A DNA stretch of 50,948 bases. Source: Prevotellaceae bacterium UBA711 (GTDB taxonomy: Bacteria > Bacteroidota > Bacteroidia > Bacteroidales > Bacteroidaceae). Position numbers and translations under genes: made by a program. Position 1 is the stretch's first letter; each line of letters starts with the position of its first letter. Shown piece by piece: positions 18,428 through 26,328 of this stretch. The DNA is taken from NCBI GenBank assembly GCA_002297545.1, contig DBLZ01000055.1:1-50948 (forward strand), read 5' to 3'. Below the pieces are notes generated by a model, which was not told where the DNA came from, searched no databases, and saw only the letters and a list, made by a program, of their open reading frames with translations.

Positions 18428-21400
18428 TTATCCTATGATGAAGTTTCCCCCGATTTCGGCGTCCTCGATGCCGTCGTCGGGCGAAAGCAGTTCGATGCTT
18501 ATCTCAGGGAGCAGGATGCTCCATTCCTTTTCGCCCTTGAAGAGCAGGTCTTCCGTGCCTGCCTCCACGTTGTCCAAATGCCTGCCGTTCACCTCTAACA
18601 AGGCGAGGCGCAGCAGTGCCTCGTGGTTCGCCAGCCGGGCGTGCAGTTCCTTGTAGGAGAAGGCGCTGCCGGAGTCGGGGATGTCCCCCGTGCGCAGCCA
18701 GGGGGCGGCGCAGTCCCGTGCCAGTGCCGCCAGTTGCCTGAGCACCAGGCCCTCGTCCTGCACACCCTTGCGCAGCACCGCCTTGCAGTCGACGAATACT
18801 TCCTCGTATTGCGGGTTCACAGCCTTCACCGTCACGAAGGGGGAGGCATGGCGACTTACCGTCCGGCTTATCTCTTCGAGCTTCCATGCCGGGGAGAGAA
18901 AATAGCGGCTGTCCTCCGCGCGGCTGAACACCACTATGCAGATTTCCGACGGAGCGTTATCCTCGGGCAGGGTGACGCACTGCGCCTTGTCAATCTCGGG
19001 GAAATGCTCCAGCACCAGCTCCTCGTAGTCCTTCCTTGTCACGGCGCGGTGGCGGTTGTGCAGTCGCATCTGCTGACGCAGGGTGCATTGCGCCTCCGTA
19101 TCGGCAGTCCGTCCGCCGAAGCCGGGCAGGGGCTGCATGATGCTTCCGATGCGTCCGTCCGGCTCTTCCATTTCTTGGAGCGTCCCGGTGGGCAGCGGGC
19201 TTCCGTCGCCACCATCGGCGGTCACGCGGACGCAGTTGGTCCACACGCCGCGCAGGGAGAGGCAGGCGGAGGTGTCGCCGCTCAGGGCGGCACGCAGCCA
19301 CAGGCGGCCCTGACGGTCCGTATATAAAGATTGAGGCAGGTCTATCTCCACGAAACCGCTTTGGGTGAACCCGTTAGTCTCTTCCGCCTTGACGGATTCG
19401 GGCGGGAGAGCTTGCCACTCATGGCCGTTCCACAGTTCCCAGCTTACCCTCACCTGCTTGTCGGGCTGCGGGATGCTGAAGGGGATGCTGTCTGGTGGCA
19501 ATGCCATGTCGATGTACATCCGCACGCCCTTTGCCTGCCCCGCGCGGACAAAAGCGAATAGAAGCAGGTGCGTTTCCGGCAGCGGAAGCAGGAAAGGCAC
19601 GGCGAAGGCCTTTGGCCTTGCCGGGAATGTCTCCTGTGTCGGCAGGGCGGTTATCCGGCTCAGGCGTGAGGGGGCGGCCGTTTGCTTCTCCAAGGGGATG
19701 GCGGCGGTGGCCGTATAGGAAAGTTCCATGTCGCATAACTGGGGCACGGGCGACTCTTCCGGCAGTGGCTTGCGATCCTTCTCCTTGCAGCGGCTGTTGT
19801 GTATCATCACCTCCGCGAACATCTTGCGGTAGGCGGCGGTGCCGAAGCCGATTGCCGGTGTTGCCAGGGTGGCGCGGAACATATCAATGGTCGTTGCCTT
19901 GTCAAGGCGGAACTGCACCTTTGCCTCGCCCAGGTTGCCTTCGCTGTCGAATGCCAACAACGGTTGGTTGTCCCCGCAGGAATGCCATGCGCCTTGCCGC
20001 CTGCAGGCGGTGGAAAGGGTGAAGTCACCGCCCTTCACTCCGTAGGAGGCATGGAGCGCGTCGAACGCCTGCCGGGTGGCGGGGAGTTTCTGCCACCGTC
20101 CTTTCAGTTCCACTTCCGTTAAAGGTTTATGTGCCATCTCCCCGCAGCGGAAAGAGAAGCTGGAGCCTTGTTCCGCCTGTATGCCGAATGGGAGCACGGC
20201 CTGCGTGGGGTCTGCCTCGCCTAACTCGTTGCTAAAGTTGAAGTCGCGGATGCCGCTTGCCTTTACCTCTATCTCCACGCGGCTGAAACGCAGGTTGCCC
20301 GCCCATCCGGGCTGTGCGGCAAGGATGCGGAAGGCCGGGTATGCGGTATCCGTGCCGTGCACCTCTTCCGTGCATGCGGCGATGACAGCGTCCGTCGACT
20401 CTTTCGTAAAGGAGATGAGGAGCGTGTCGCCTTCGATGCCCAGGCGGCAGGGCTGTCCCGTCCAGCCCTCTTCCCGGCTGAGTTGCAACGTGACAGCGTT
20501 GTCCGGCAGGCTGCCGGGCAGTACGCTGCCGGCGGTGAGGCGGAAGCGGACGATGACCTCATGCTTCCCTTCGCCAAGCACCAGCATGGGGGATTCTATT
20601 TGCCAGCCGGGGCACACGGGCTGCCCGTGAGGAAACAGGGAACCGGCGGGCTGTGCCCCGCCGTCCTGTAGCAAGAGGGATTGGCGCAGAGTCCCTCCTT
20701 GCAGGTGGATGGCATGTACTTCCGTGCAGCGCACAGGGCTGATGTATTCCGGTTTTTCGGTACGATACGCCGTTTCTTCTCCGGCGAGGAATGCCTTACC
20801 TTTCTCCAAGGTGAAGCCTCCGGCGATTTCCGCTGGAGTAATGACCACATAGGTGTTGTCAGGCACGGCGGCTTTCGGTACGGCGTGCAGCACCTCTTTC
20901 ATATAGAACCCGGGCAGCGAGGCGAGGCGGCGGTTGAAAGCCTCGGCAATGCCCGAGTAGTTTTTCAGGTAGGCGATGAGCAGGGCAAGCGACGGCTCGG
21001 TGTCGCCGTCCGCTTCGGCTTGCAGGCGGTAGCGGCCGCTCTCTTCTTGGATGGCGGACACGGCGCAGTACATCCTGTACCAGCCCTCCTTGCCCGTCCC
21101 GCCAAGGGAGGCTTTCAGGCGGGCGGAGAGTTCCTGCGCGGCCTGGACGCCGCTTCCCGCGTGTCCCGACCGCCAGCTCCGGTGGACGTAAGTGTACAGC
21201 CGCTTCACCCAGCCTTCGATGTCCACGCGCAGCTTCTCCGCATGGCGTGCCGCCTCTGCCGTGCCTTGCGACTCGGCAAAGGTGTCGGGATAGCCTTTCA
21301 GCCGCTTGCGTCGGATGTCGGCAAGCACGGTCAGCACGTGGTTCTCCAAGAGGGAGCGCACCGTGCCCCCGCTGCCCCGTACCAGTCGGTGCAGCAGCCG

Positions 21401-21499
21401 GTCAAGGTCGCTCTCCATCACTGGAAGGCCGTCCAGCCGTGCAAGGTTGGCTTCCTGGTCGATGCGAAGCGTGCCGCTATGTCTGTTGCTCGTTGCCAT
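18428..21499 (-). CDS. Baseplate J/gp47-like protein (Afp11-like)
   Basis: A 1023-aa protein. The C-terminal third contains the baseplate-J signature region (HRAVTRKDYEELVLEHFPEI, followed by a beta-strand region and the VTVKAVNPQYEEVFVDCKAV segment) typical of Afp11 homologues. The N-terminal half has helical parts and inserted beta domains. In eCIS this protein and its Afp12 partner form the six wedges. It starts 129 nt after the stop of the small DUF2442 gene and the start context (ATGGCAACGAGC) is unremarkable. Length is normal for Bacteroidetes eCIS. Confidence 0.85.
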   Translation of the reverse strand: MATSNRHSGTLRIDQEANLARLDGLPVMESDLDRLLHRLVRGSGGTVRSLLENHVLTVLADIRRKRLKGYPDTFAESQGTAEAARHAEKLRVDIEGWVKRLYTYVHRSWRSGHAGSGVQAAQELSARLKASLGGTGKEGWYRMYCAVSAIQEESGRYRLQAEADGDTEPSLALLIAYLKNYSGIAEAFNRRLASLPGFYMKEVLHAVPKAAVPDNTYVVITPAEIAGGFTLEKGKAFLAGEETAYRTEKPEYISPVRCTEVHAIHLQGGTLRQSLLLQDGGAQPAGSLFPHGQPVCPGWQIESPMLVLGEGKHEVIVRFRLTAGSVLPGSLPDNAVTLQLSREEGWTGQPCRLGIEGDTLLISFTKESTDAVIAACTEEVHGTDTAYPAFRILAAQPGWAGNLRFSRVEIEVKASGIRDFNFSNELGEADPTQAVLPFGIQAEQGSSFSFRCGEMAHKPLTEVELKGRWQKLPATRQAFDALHASYGVKGGDFTLSTACRRQGAWHSCGDNQPLLAFDSEGNLGEAKVQFRLDKATTIDMFRATLATPAIGFGTAAYRKMFAEVMIHNSRCKEKDRKPLPEESPVPQLCDMELSYTATAAIPLEKQTAAPSRLSRITALPTQETFPARPKAFAVPFLLPLPETHLLLFAFVRAGQAKGVRMYIDMALPPDSIPFSIPQPDKQVRVSWELWNGHEWQALPPESVKAEETNGFTQSGFVEIDLPQSLYTDRQGRLWLRAALSGDTSACLSLRGVWTNCVRVTADGGDGSPLPTGTLQEMEEPDGRIGSIMQPLPGFGGRTADTEAQCTLRQQMRLHNRHRAVTRKDYEELVLEHFPEIDKAQCVTLPEDNAPSEICIVVFSRAEDSRYFLSPAWKLEEISRTVSRHASPFVTVKAVNPQYEEVFVDCKAVLRKGVQDEGLVLRQLAALARDCAAPWLRTGDIPDSGSAFSYKELHARLANHEALLRLALLEVNGRHLDNVEAGTEDLLFKGEKEWSILLPEISIELLSPDDGIEDAEIGGNFIIG

Positions 21500-21628
21500 A
21501 TATTTTGTTTTTTATCTGTTACTATTCTCTTTATCTGTTGTCTTGGCAGACCGGAAAAGGAAACCGCCTGCCTCTTGCGGTCGTTCGCAAAGGGCAGGCG
21601 GAATAATGGAAAGTCCTATCGGGGAGTT

Positions 21629-21862
21629 TTATGCTTCCGGCAAGGAGAGCAGGTATTCGGGGGCAAAGTCCGCCCCATTCTCCCATTCTATGGTGTTGTA
21701 CTTCACGGTGAACCGCTTGAAGAAGTCCACGTCTTTCAGCGGTTCGAACACTTTGCCTTTCAACGAGGCACGCAAGTCCACCACTTTTGTCACTTGGTTG
21801 TTGAACCATAGCCGAATGCGGAAGCCGTCCACATACTCGGCTCTCACTACTTCTGTAAACAT
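21629..21862 (-). CDS. DUF2442 domain protein
   Basis: A 77-aa protein with the DUF2442 pattern: FTEVVRAEYVDGFRIRLWFN, then VVDL near residue 30 and a C-terminal EWENGADFAPEYLL. DUF2442 genes are usually found directly after DUF4160 genes, as here (9 nt gap). Such pairs look like toxin-antitoxin or small regulatory modules, but their function is not established. It interrupts the eCIS operon between the cargo-like gene and baseplate J, so it is probably a passenger. Confidence 0.8.
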   Translation of the reverse strand: MFTEVVRAEYVDGFRIRLWFNNQVTKVVDLRASLKGKVFEPLKDVDFFKRFTVKYNTIEWENGADFAPEYLLSLPEA

Positions 21863-21871
21863 ATCCGTATC

Positions 21872-22129
21872 TTATTTTAAAGGTTCTATCTTTTCCAACG
21901 GGTCGCCTTTCTGGGCTTTCTCCCAGTTGTCCATCAACTCTTCCTTGTGCTGTTCCAGCTATTCCAGTATCATCTTCAGTGCCCTGCCCGGCATCTCGCC
22001 TTTCACAACTCCGTCCTTGATACTGATAATCGCTTTGTATTCATTGTACCACGCATGGAAGTGGGCAGGCGCATGGTCCGTAAAGTTCATCAGGATGATA
22101 ATTCCATAAAAGGTGCTTATTTGCGGCAT
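21872..22129 (-). pseudogene. DUF4160 domain protein interrupted by an amber codon
   Basis: Reading from the ATG at 22127-22129, the frame gives MPQISTFYGIIILMNFTDHA, PAHFHAWYNEYKAII and so on, the DUF4160 pattern. At codon 57 (21959-21961) there is a TAG where relatives have Trp in a LE-W-x-EQHKEEL motif. The frame then continues to QKGDPLEKIEPLK and a TAA at 21872-21874. A single TGG-to-TAG change would explain this, so the protein is either inactive or the base is a sequencing error. It overlaps the preceding small gene by 13 nt and is followed by its usual DUF2442 partner. Confidence 0.8.
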
Positions 22130-22359
22130 AAATGTATTGTTTTTGATTTACAAGCACAAAGCAACTTCATAATTCTGAATTGCCAGCTGTACATCCTCGT
22201 ACTTTTTCCGTTCTCGAACCATTTCATTACCATATTATATGCTTCCATCCGCACCCGTTTTTCTTCGGGTGTTTCCTTGCGTACTTGCTGCATCATCGCC
22301 TCGAACCGCCGTGCATCCTCACCAAACAGTATCGGGGTTTCCTTTATCGGTCTTGCCAT
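22117..22359 (-). CDS. Small conserved Bacteroides-type protein (MARPIKETPILFG family)
   Basis: An 80-aa protein whose N terminus (MARPIKETPILFGEDARRFE) is a common start in Bacteroidales small proteins that sit ahead of DUF4160/DUF2442 genes. The middle is charged and helical (VRKETPEEKRVRMEAYN). The C terminus from about residue 50 (KSTRMYSWQFRIMKLLCACK) is not family-like, which suggests that the end may be altered. It has its own promoter and a terminator-like leader hairpin upstream. It may act as an antitoxin or regulator for the small module; this is unproven. Confidence 0.65.
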   Translation of the reverse strand: MARPIKETPILFGEDARRFEAMMQQVRKETPEEKRVRMEAYNMVMKWFENGKSTRMYSWQFRIMKLLCACKSKTIHLCRK

Positions 22360-22388
22360 ATCTCTTTCCTTTCTTCAATCGTTGGTAT

Positions 22389-22438
22389 AAAAATAAAACG
22401 CCCCCCGATTTGAGCATCGTTGAGAGGCTTGGGGGACT
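22389..22438 (-). terminator. Leader hairpin with T-run (possible attenuator)
   Basis: On the minus strand a stem of five or more C:G pairs (22431-22435 with 22402-22406), with a further weak inner stem, is followed by GTTTTATTTTTA. It lies between the predicted promoter and the ATG of the small gene at 22359, so it looks like a transcription attenuator or leader terminator rather than a gene end. Confidence 0.55.
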
Positions 22439-22445
22439 CGTGCCG

Positions 22446-22477
22446 TAAAGGTACGGCTTTGTCTTGAACCCACCAAA
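22446..22477 (-). promoter_or_regulatory. Promoter for the DUF4160/DUF2442 module
   Basis: Minus strand: TTTG (22474-22477), exactly 20 nt spacer, then TACCTTTA (22446-22453), one base from the TAnnTTTG consensus. The -33 box is within an inverted repeat (CCAAAC...GTTTGG). The 22440-22520 stretch also contains two perfect small hairpins (GCCGTA/TACGGC at 22442-22457 and GGCATG/CATGCC at 22503-22518). Confidence 0.6.
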
Positions 22478-22646
22478 CTTTTCGCGAGAAGAGTGCGAGT
22501 TTGGCATGAAATCATGCCTTTTGTCTCGCTTCCATCTGTGATTAGTTCTCCATTATTCCTTTTTCCAGTATGTCAAAGAACGCGCAAGCTGGTTCTGCTT
22601 TTTCTTTATTTAGTTCAATCGGATTTGCAATCCGATTGAATTTCTT

Positions 22647-23159
22647 TCATTCTTCCTTATTCTGTCCGCTTGTATTATATACATAATATACAACACTATC
22701 AGATGTCAGTCCTTTATTTAGTAGGCTATCACAATTAAAATTTTTCCCCCAGTTTCCTTTGCATGGATAGTTAACCGTAAAAATATTTTTGCTTTGAGGT
22801 GGCTTCCCATCCAGTTTAGATAGTTTATCATTAACTACTGAACCATATTTCTCTGTAGTGGTACCAGATATACTTGTTCCATGTATTTCATCCAGCATTT
22901 TTTCTTCACTATGTATAGAAGCATTGCCGCGATAATTATCTTGTGGATTATCACAAAAATAAGCGATATTTCCTCCTCGTGGATTTTGTTTCTGAAAATT
23001 TTGAGCTTTTTCAGGATATTTAGACAAATGAACAGCATTAAATTTTTGCATAATTCGAATATCATTTATACTCATCCTCTGCCTCGTCATACCACCACCT
23101 CCATCAATCCTCCTACTAACCTTCTCCTTATTCTGTCTTACTTCGTACATATCCATCAA
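22647..23159 (-). CDS. Putative deaminase-fold effector carried by the eCIS operon
   Basis: A 170-aa protein, noticeably lower in GC than its neighbours. I see a cytidine-deaminase-like zinc signature: HSE at 83-85 (ASIHSEEKMLDEI) and PC...C with Pro132-Cys133 and Cys143 (NYPCKGNWGKNFNCDSLL), with a strand before PC (NIFTV) and a strand after (DSVVYYVYN). That arrangement fits bacterial polymorphic-toxin deaminases that act on nucleic acids or nucleotides. The first 30 residues (EVRQNKEKVSRRIDGGGG...RQRM) form an unusual polar, Gly-rich tail like those on other eCIS-linked proteins. It follows a lipoprotein gene by 27 nt in the operon. No immunity gene was identified. Function is inferred from motifs only. 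Confidence 0.6.
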   Translation of the reverse strand: MMDMYEVRQNKEKVSRRIDGGGGMTRQRMSINDIRIMQKFNAVHLSKYPEKAQNFQKQNPRGGNIAYFCDNPQDNYRGNASIHSEEKMLDEIHGTSISGTTTEKYGSVVNDKLSKLDGKPPQSKNIFTVNYPCKGNWGKNFNCDSLLNKGLTSDSVVYYVYNTSGQNKEE

Positions 23160-23186
23160 ATTTTAAAATTATTACTATAATAAAGA

Positions 23187-23615
23187 CTATTGGGGGCAGC
23201 CGCATGCGGGGGCGGCCGCCTGATTATCGCTTGCTTCAACTAATGGGTTGGGAGATTCGTCCTCTACCTCCGGGCGGTTGTCGTTGCTGCCTGCCGATTC
23301 GTTGCTGCCAGCCGGAGTGGCCTTGCTGCGGTCGATGCTCAGCTCCACCTTATTGGCGGCGTCACGCATCTTCTGCTTGGGGGTGAAGACGATTTTCGGA
23401 GTTTTAAGGGCGTTTGCCACGGTGACCTCTGCCGCCGAGTCCATCATCTTGGAGGGGACGACAAGGCTGACGCCGCCTATCTCCAACGGGTACTTACCCT
23501 CGGGCAGCGATGTCCCGTTGCTGTCCGCCAGTTCGTCCTGCGTGCAGGCGGCGAGCAAGAGTGCCGCTGCCATTGCAGGGAGTATTCTTAAAAATCTGTT
23601 CTTATTGCTATACAT
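23187..23615 (-). CDS. Predicted lipoprotein inside the eCIS operon, apparently chimeric
   Basis: A 142-aa protein. The signal peptide ends ALLLAACTQDELADSNG (lipobox with Cys24), and the next residues up to about 52 (LPEGKYPLEIGGVSL) are typical of the start of fimbrillin-like Bacteroides lipoproteins. From about residue 55 the sequence changes to a short conserved-looking part (NALKTPKIVFTPKQKMRDAA; NKVELSIDRSKATP) and a Ser/Asn/Pro-rich tail ending ACGCPQ. An internal Met pair at 57-58 (SKMMDS) could be the ancestral start of an eCIS protein, with a lipoprotein leader fused on. The lipid anchor would place it in a membrane facing the periplasm or the surface. Confidence 0.6.
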   Translation of the reverse strand: MYSNKNRFLRILPAMAAALLLAACTQDELADSNGTSLPEGKYPLEIGGVSLVVPSKMMDSAAEVTVANALKTPKIVFTPKQKMRDAANKVELSIDRSKATPAGSNESAGSNDNRPEVEDESPNPLVEASDNQAAAPACGCPQ

Positions 23616-23621
23616 TATTTT

Positions 23622-24041
23622 TTATACATTCGTTCCTTCATTCAAATAAAACGGATAGACCATGTTGCACCGGTTGTTGGTACGCACCACGGTGTAGGTG
23701 AGGCATATCAGCAGCAGCCCCTTCTCCGGCTGTTCCTCGAACGACACCTCCTCCAACGTGATACACGGCTCTAAGAGTATCACCGCGCGGGTGATGTCGT
23801 TGCGCATACGGGTGATGGTCTGCGTGGTGATCGGCTCGAAAGCATAGCGGCGCAGAGGACAGCCGTAGTCATAGCGATTCACGCGCTCTCCGGGCGAGGT
23901 GCTGAAGAGTATGCGCAGGCTCTCCTCGATGTCCTGCTCGTAGGAGGACATCCTTACGCCGTCCTCCGTCAGCACTGGCGGGAAGCTCCAGCCCCTGCCG
24001 AGGAAGGCATTGTTGCCCAACAAAGTTTCCAGTTCGTCCAT
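23622..24041 (-). CDS. GPW/gp25-family baseplate wedge protein
   Basis: A 139-aa gp25-like protein that initiates sheath polymerisation from the baseplate. Visible features are the N-terminal LGRGWSFPPVL, the conserved helix YEQDIEESLRILFSTSPGER (the EPR/ER loop contacts the sheath), then GCPLRRYAFEP and a C-terminal strand region (GLLLICLTYTVVRTNN). Length is normal for Afp9 homologues. It lies 4 nt after the PAAR gene, in the expected order. Confidence 0.92.
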   Translation of the reverse strand: MDELETLLGNNAFLGRGWSFPPVLTEDGVRMSSYEQDIEESLRILFSTSPGERVNRYDYGCPLRRYAFEPITTQTITRMRNDITRAVILLEPCITLEEVSFEEQPEKGLLLICLTYTVVRTNNRCNMVYPFYLNEGTNV

Positions 24042-24045
24042 GCGC

Positions 24046-24348
24046 TTATCCTCCTATCATTACCGTAGGGCACCCGATGGCCACCGAGCCACCGTGCGCC
24101 GTGGTGTCGCCCATGCGGGCGGCGGGCTTGCCGCCGATCATCACCGTTGCCGAGCCTTTCACGATGGTGTCCGGCGGCCCGACACAGACGCACAGGTCGC
24201 CCACCACGGCGGCAGGCATCTTGCCTATCAATACGTTGGGCACGCCCGGACCCACCACGGGGCCGCCCACGTGCGGTATCGGTGAGGGAAACGCCGGGGT
24301 CTGCATGGGACAGGTGTGCATGTCGGTTATTCTTGCTGCCGGTGGCAT
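24046..24348 (-). CDS. PAAR-domain spike-tip protein
   Basis: A 100-aa PAAR protein that caps the spike with a zinc-stabilised cone. The start is taken at MPPAARITDMHTCPM (24348), because the 27 residues before it are not PAAR-like. Features include the early Cys/His set (HTCP), repeated glycine-rich turns (GGPVVGPGVPNVLIG), and C-terminal KPAARMGDTTAHGG and GCPTVMIGG. It precedes gp25 and follows the VgrG-like gene, as in other eCIS. Confidence 0.92.
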   Translation of the reverse strand: MPPAARITDMHTCPMQTPAFPSPIPHVGGPVVGPGVPNVLIGKMPAAVVGDLCVCVGPPDTIVKGSATVMIGGKPAARMGDTTAHGGSVAIGCPTVMIGG

Positions 24349-24467
24349 AAGCTCCTCCTTTCCGTATTCAATTCTTCGTTCTTCATTAACTCGTTGATTC
24401 TCGGCTGCACCTCGGGATAGCTCAAGCAAGCTTGGCTCTCCTATCGGTTTGCACGAAAATTCTTCAT

Positions 24468-26243
24468 TTAATTGATCATTACCATAGCCCCCTTGACGGT
24501 GGTCTGCCCGGAGGCGGAAAGTTCCGCCGTAGCGTTGCCCTTCACCGAGGCTCCTATTTTTGCCTGCACCTTGACATTCAGCCCTTCCAGACTGATGTCC
24601 TGCTTGGCGGTTCCGCTGAGTTTCATCGTGGCATCCATCGTGATATTGCCCTTCGCCTTCAACATTATGTCCTTGGCGGACGTGAGGGTAATGCCCCCGC
24701 TGTCCATCTTTATTTCGTTCTTGTGCTGGTCTGCGAGACGGATGTGCTTGCCGTCGTCGCTTATCTCCAGCGTGTTCTTGCCCGGCGTGACGACGGTTAT
24801 CACCTTCTTATCCTCGTCAAACCCTATGCGCAGCTTCTCACGGGTGACAATCGCCTTCGTGTTGTTCTTCGCCTCGTACTCGAACGGCGGCTTGTGCTTC
24901 ACGCCGTAGAGCGAGCCGAGGATGACGGGATGGCCGGGGTCCTGATTCATGAAGCCCACCAGCACCTCGTCGCCGGATTCGGGCAGGAAAAACGTGCCCA
25001 TACCGCCGGTGGCGTACAGGGTGGCGAGGCGTGCCCAAAGCAGCTTGCTTTTGCCGTCCAACCACGGCAGTTCCACCTGTATGCGGTACTCCTTCTGCGG
25101 GTCGCCGTCCAATTTCTTCACCACCGCCGCGTGCAGCCCCTGCAACCCGGGCAGGTAGCCCGATGCCGTGGGGGACACCACGTCCGGCTCATCGGTGATG
25201 TTCAGGGGCGACACGCCAGCTCCGGCCTCGGTAATCCACTCGTTGTCCTCAATGGTGTGCGTCACCGAACCTACGAACAGGTTACCGTTGAACCGCTTGC
25301 CCAATCCTTTCAGCTCTATCAGACAGCCCGGCTTCGCCTTTGCCGAGCCGTAGAAGCTGACCGAGCCCTGATAGCGAGCCAACGCCGCCTTCAACGCCAT
25401 GCCGTCCGCCCATTGCTTGAGGGCTTTCTCCTCCGTGGGCGCGTCTGTCTGGAGCAACAGACTGCCGCCCGAGGCAATACTTTTCGGCTGGAGATCGCCT
25501 TGCTTGTTTATCGCGGGCGGAGATGCGGACACTTTTATTGTTTTCTGCTCTTTGGGCGACCACGACACCGCCTCATACTTCGTGAACTGGTCATCGGCAG
25601 TCAGTTCGAGGTCGAAAGCAGTGATGTCCTCGCCGTATGTCACTGTCAGCACGGGCGATGCGCCAACCTCAGGCTTCTTTGCTTTTATCTTTCCTCCCTC
25701 GGCGAAAACAAAAAGGCCGCAGGCATCGGCGCGGGAGAGGGCGAAGTCCCAGTCGGAGCAATAGTACTGCACGAACGTGGGATGTTGGTACTGCGTGGCA
25801 TCTACATCCACGCTGCCGTACTCTTCCAGCACCTCCTTGATGATGTCACTGTCCTTCTTCTTCTCGAAGATGCGGTTCTTCCGTCCCTGAGTGGCGGGAT
25901 AGGCGCAGTCGCGGCACTCCACCACCATGTAGGAGCGGAAGTCCCTGCCCGTGAGGATACGCAGGCCAATGATGCTCCCCTCGAAGAGCGTCTCCTGCCT
26001 GTCCACGCCGCCAGCATCGAGGCGGATGGCATTGCCGGGCTTGAAAAGGCTGTCATCGCTCTCGTCGAAGGCCTGCCTGTCCATGTCGCCCGCGTTGAAT
26101 TTCAATGTAGCCTTGCCGATGCGGTTCAGCGCAAGGCGCACCGAGGCGGACACCAGGGAGAAGGTGTCTTTCAGCTTGCTGCCGCCTACATAAACGGTGC
26201 AGGCAAGCACGCGGTCTTTATCCTTCGAGGGCGAATCGGCCAT
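24468..26243 (-). CDS. VgrG-like spike protein (gp27-gp5 fusion, Afp8-like)
   Basis: A 591-aa protein. The N-terminal gp27-like part (about 1-350) is followed by an OB-fold with LPWLDGKSKLLWARL, GTFFLPESGDEVLVGFMNQD and GHPVILGSLYG. A beta-helix of repeated strands (ITLTSAKDIMLKAKGNITM; SASGQTTVKGAMVMIN) forms the puncturing needle. No extra C-terminal toxin domain is visible, so cargo is probably separate. It starts 85 nt before the LysM gene stop; the short gap contains no gene. Confidence 0.93.
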   Translation of the reverse strand: MADSPSKDKDRVLACTVYVGGSKLKDTFSLVSASVRLALNRIGKATLKFNAGDMDRQAFDESDDSLFKPGNAIRLDAGGVDRQETLFEGSIIGLRILTGRDFRSYMVVECRDCAYPATQGRKNRIFEKKKDSDIIKEVLEEYGSVDVDATQYQHPTFVQYYCSDWDFALSRADACGLFVFAEGGKIKAKKPEVGASPVLTVTYGEDITAFDLELTADDQFTKYEAVSWSPKEQKTIKVSASPPAINKQGDLQPKSIASGGSLLLQTDAPTEEKALKQWADGMALKAALARYQGSVSFYGSAKAKPGCLIELKGLGKRFNGNLFVGSVTHTIEDNEWITEAGAGVSPLNITDEPDVVSPTASGYLPGLQGLHAAVVKKLDGDPQKEYRIQVELPWLDGKSKLLWARLATLYATGGMGTFFLPESGDEVLVGFMNQDPGHPVILGSLYGVKHKPPFEYEAKNNTKAIVTREKLRIGFDEDKKVITVVTPGKNTLEISDDGKHIRLADQHKNEIKMDSGGITLTSAKDIMLKAKGNITMDATMKLSGTAKQDISLEGLNVKVQAKIGASVKGNATAELSASGQTTVKGAMVMIN

Positions 26244-26328
26244 ATCCGGTTTTTCTTTTAGTTGACGAGGTACGAGTTGACAAGGACTTACTCACCCATC
26301 TTCTCGTTAGCTCGCGTCCCTTATCTTG

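Noticed and set aside
24432..26261. 609-aa plus-strand ORF opposite the VgrG-like gene
   Set aside because: Antisense shadow of a GC-rich gene; no recognisable motif, whereas the minus frame has all VgrG hallmarks.
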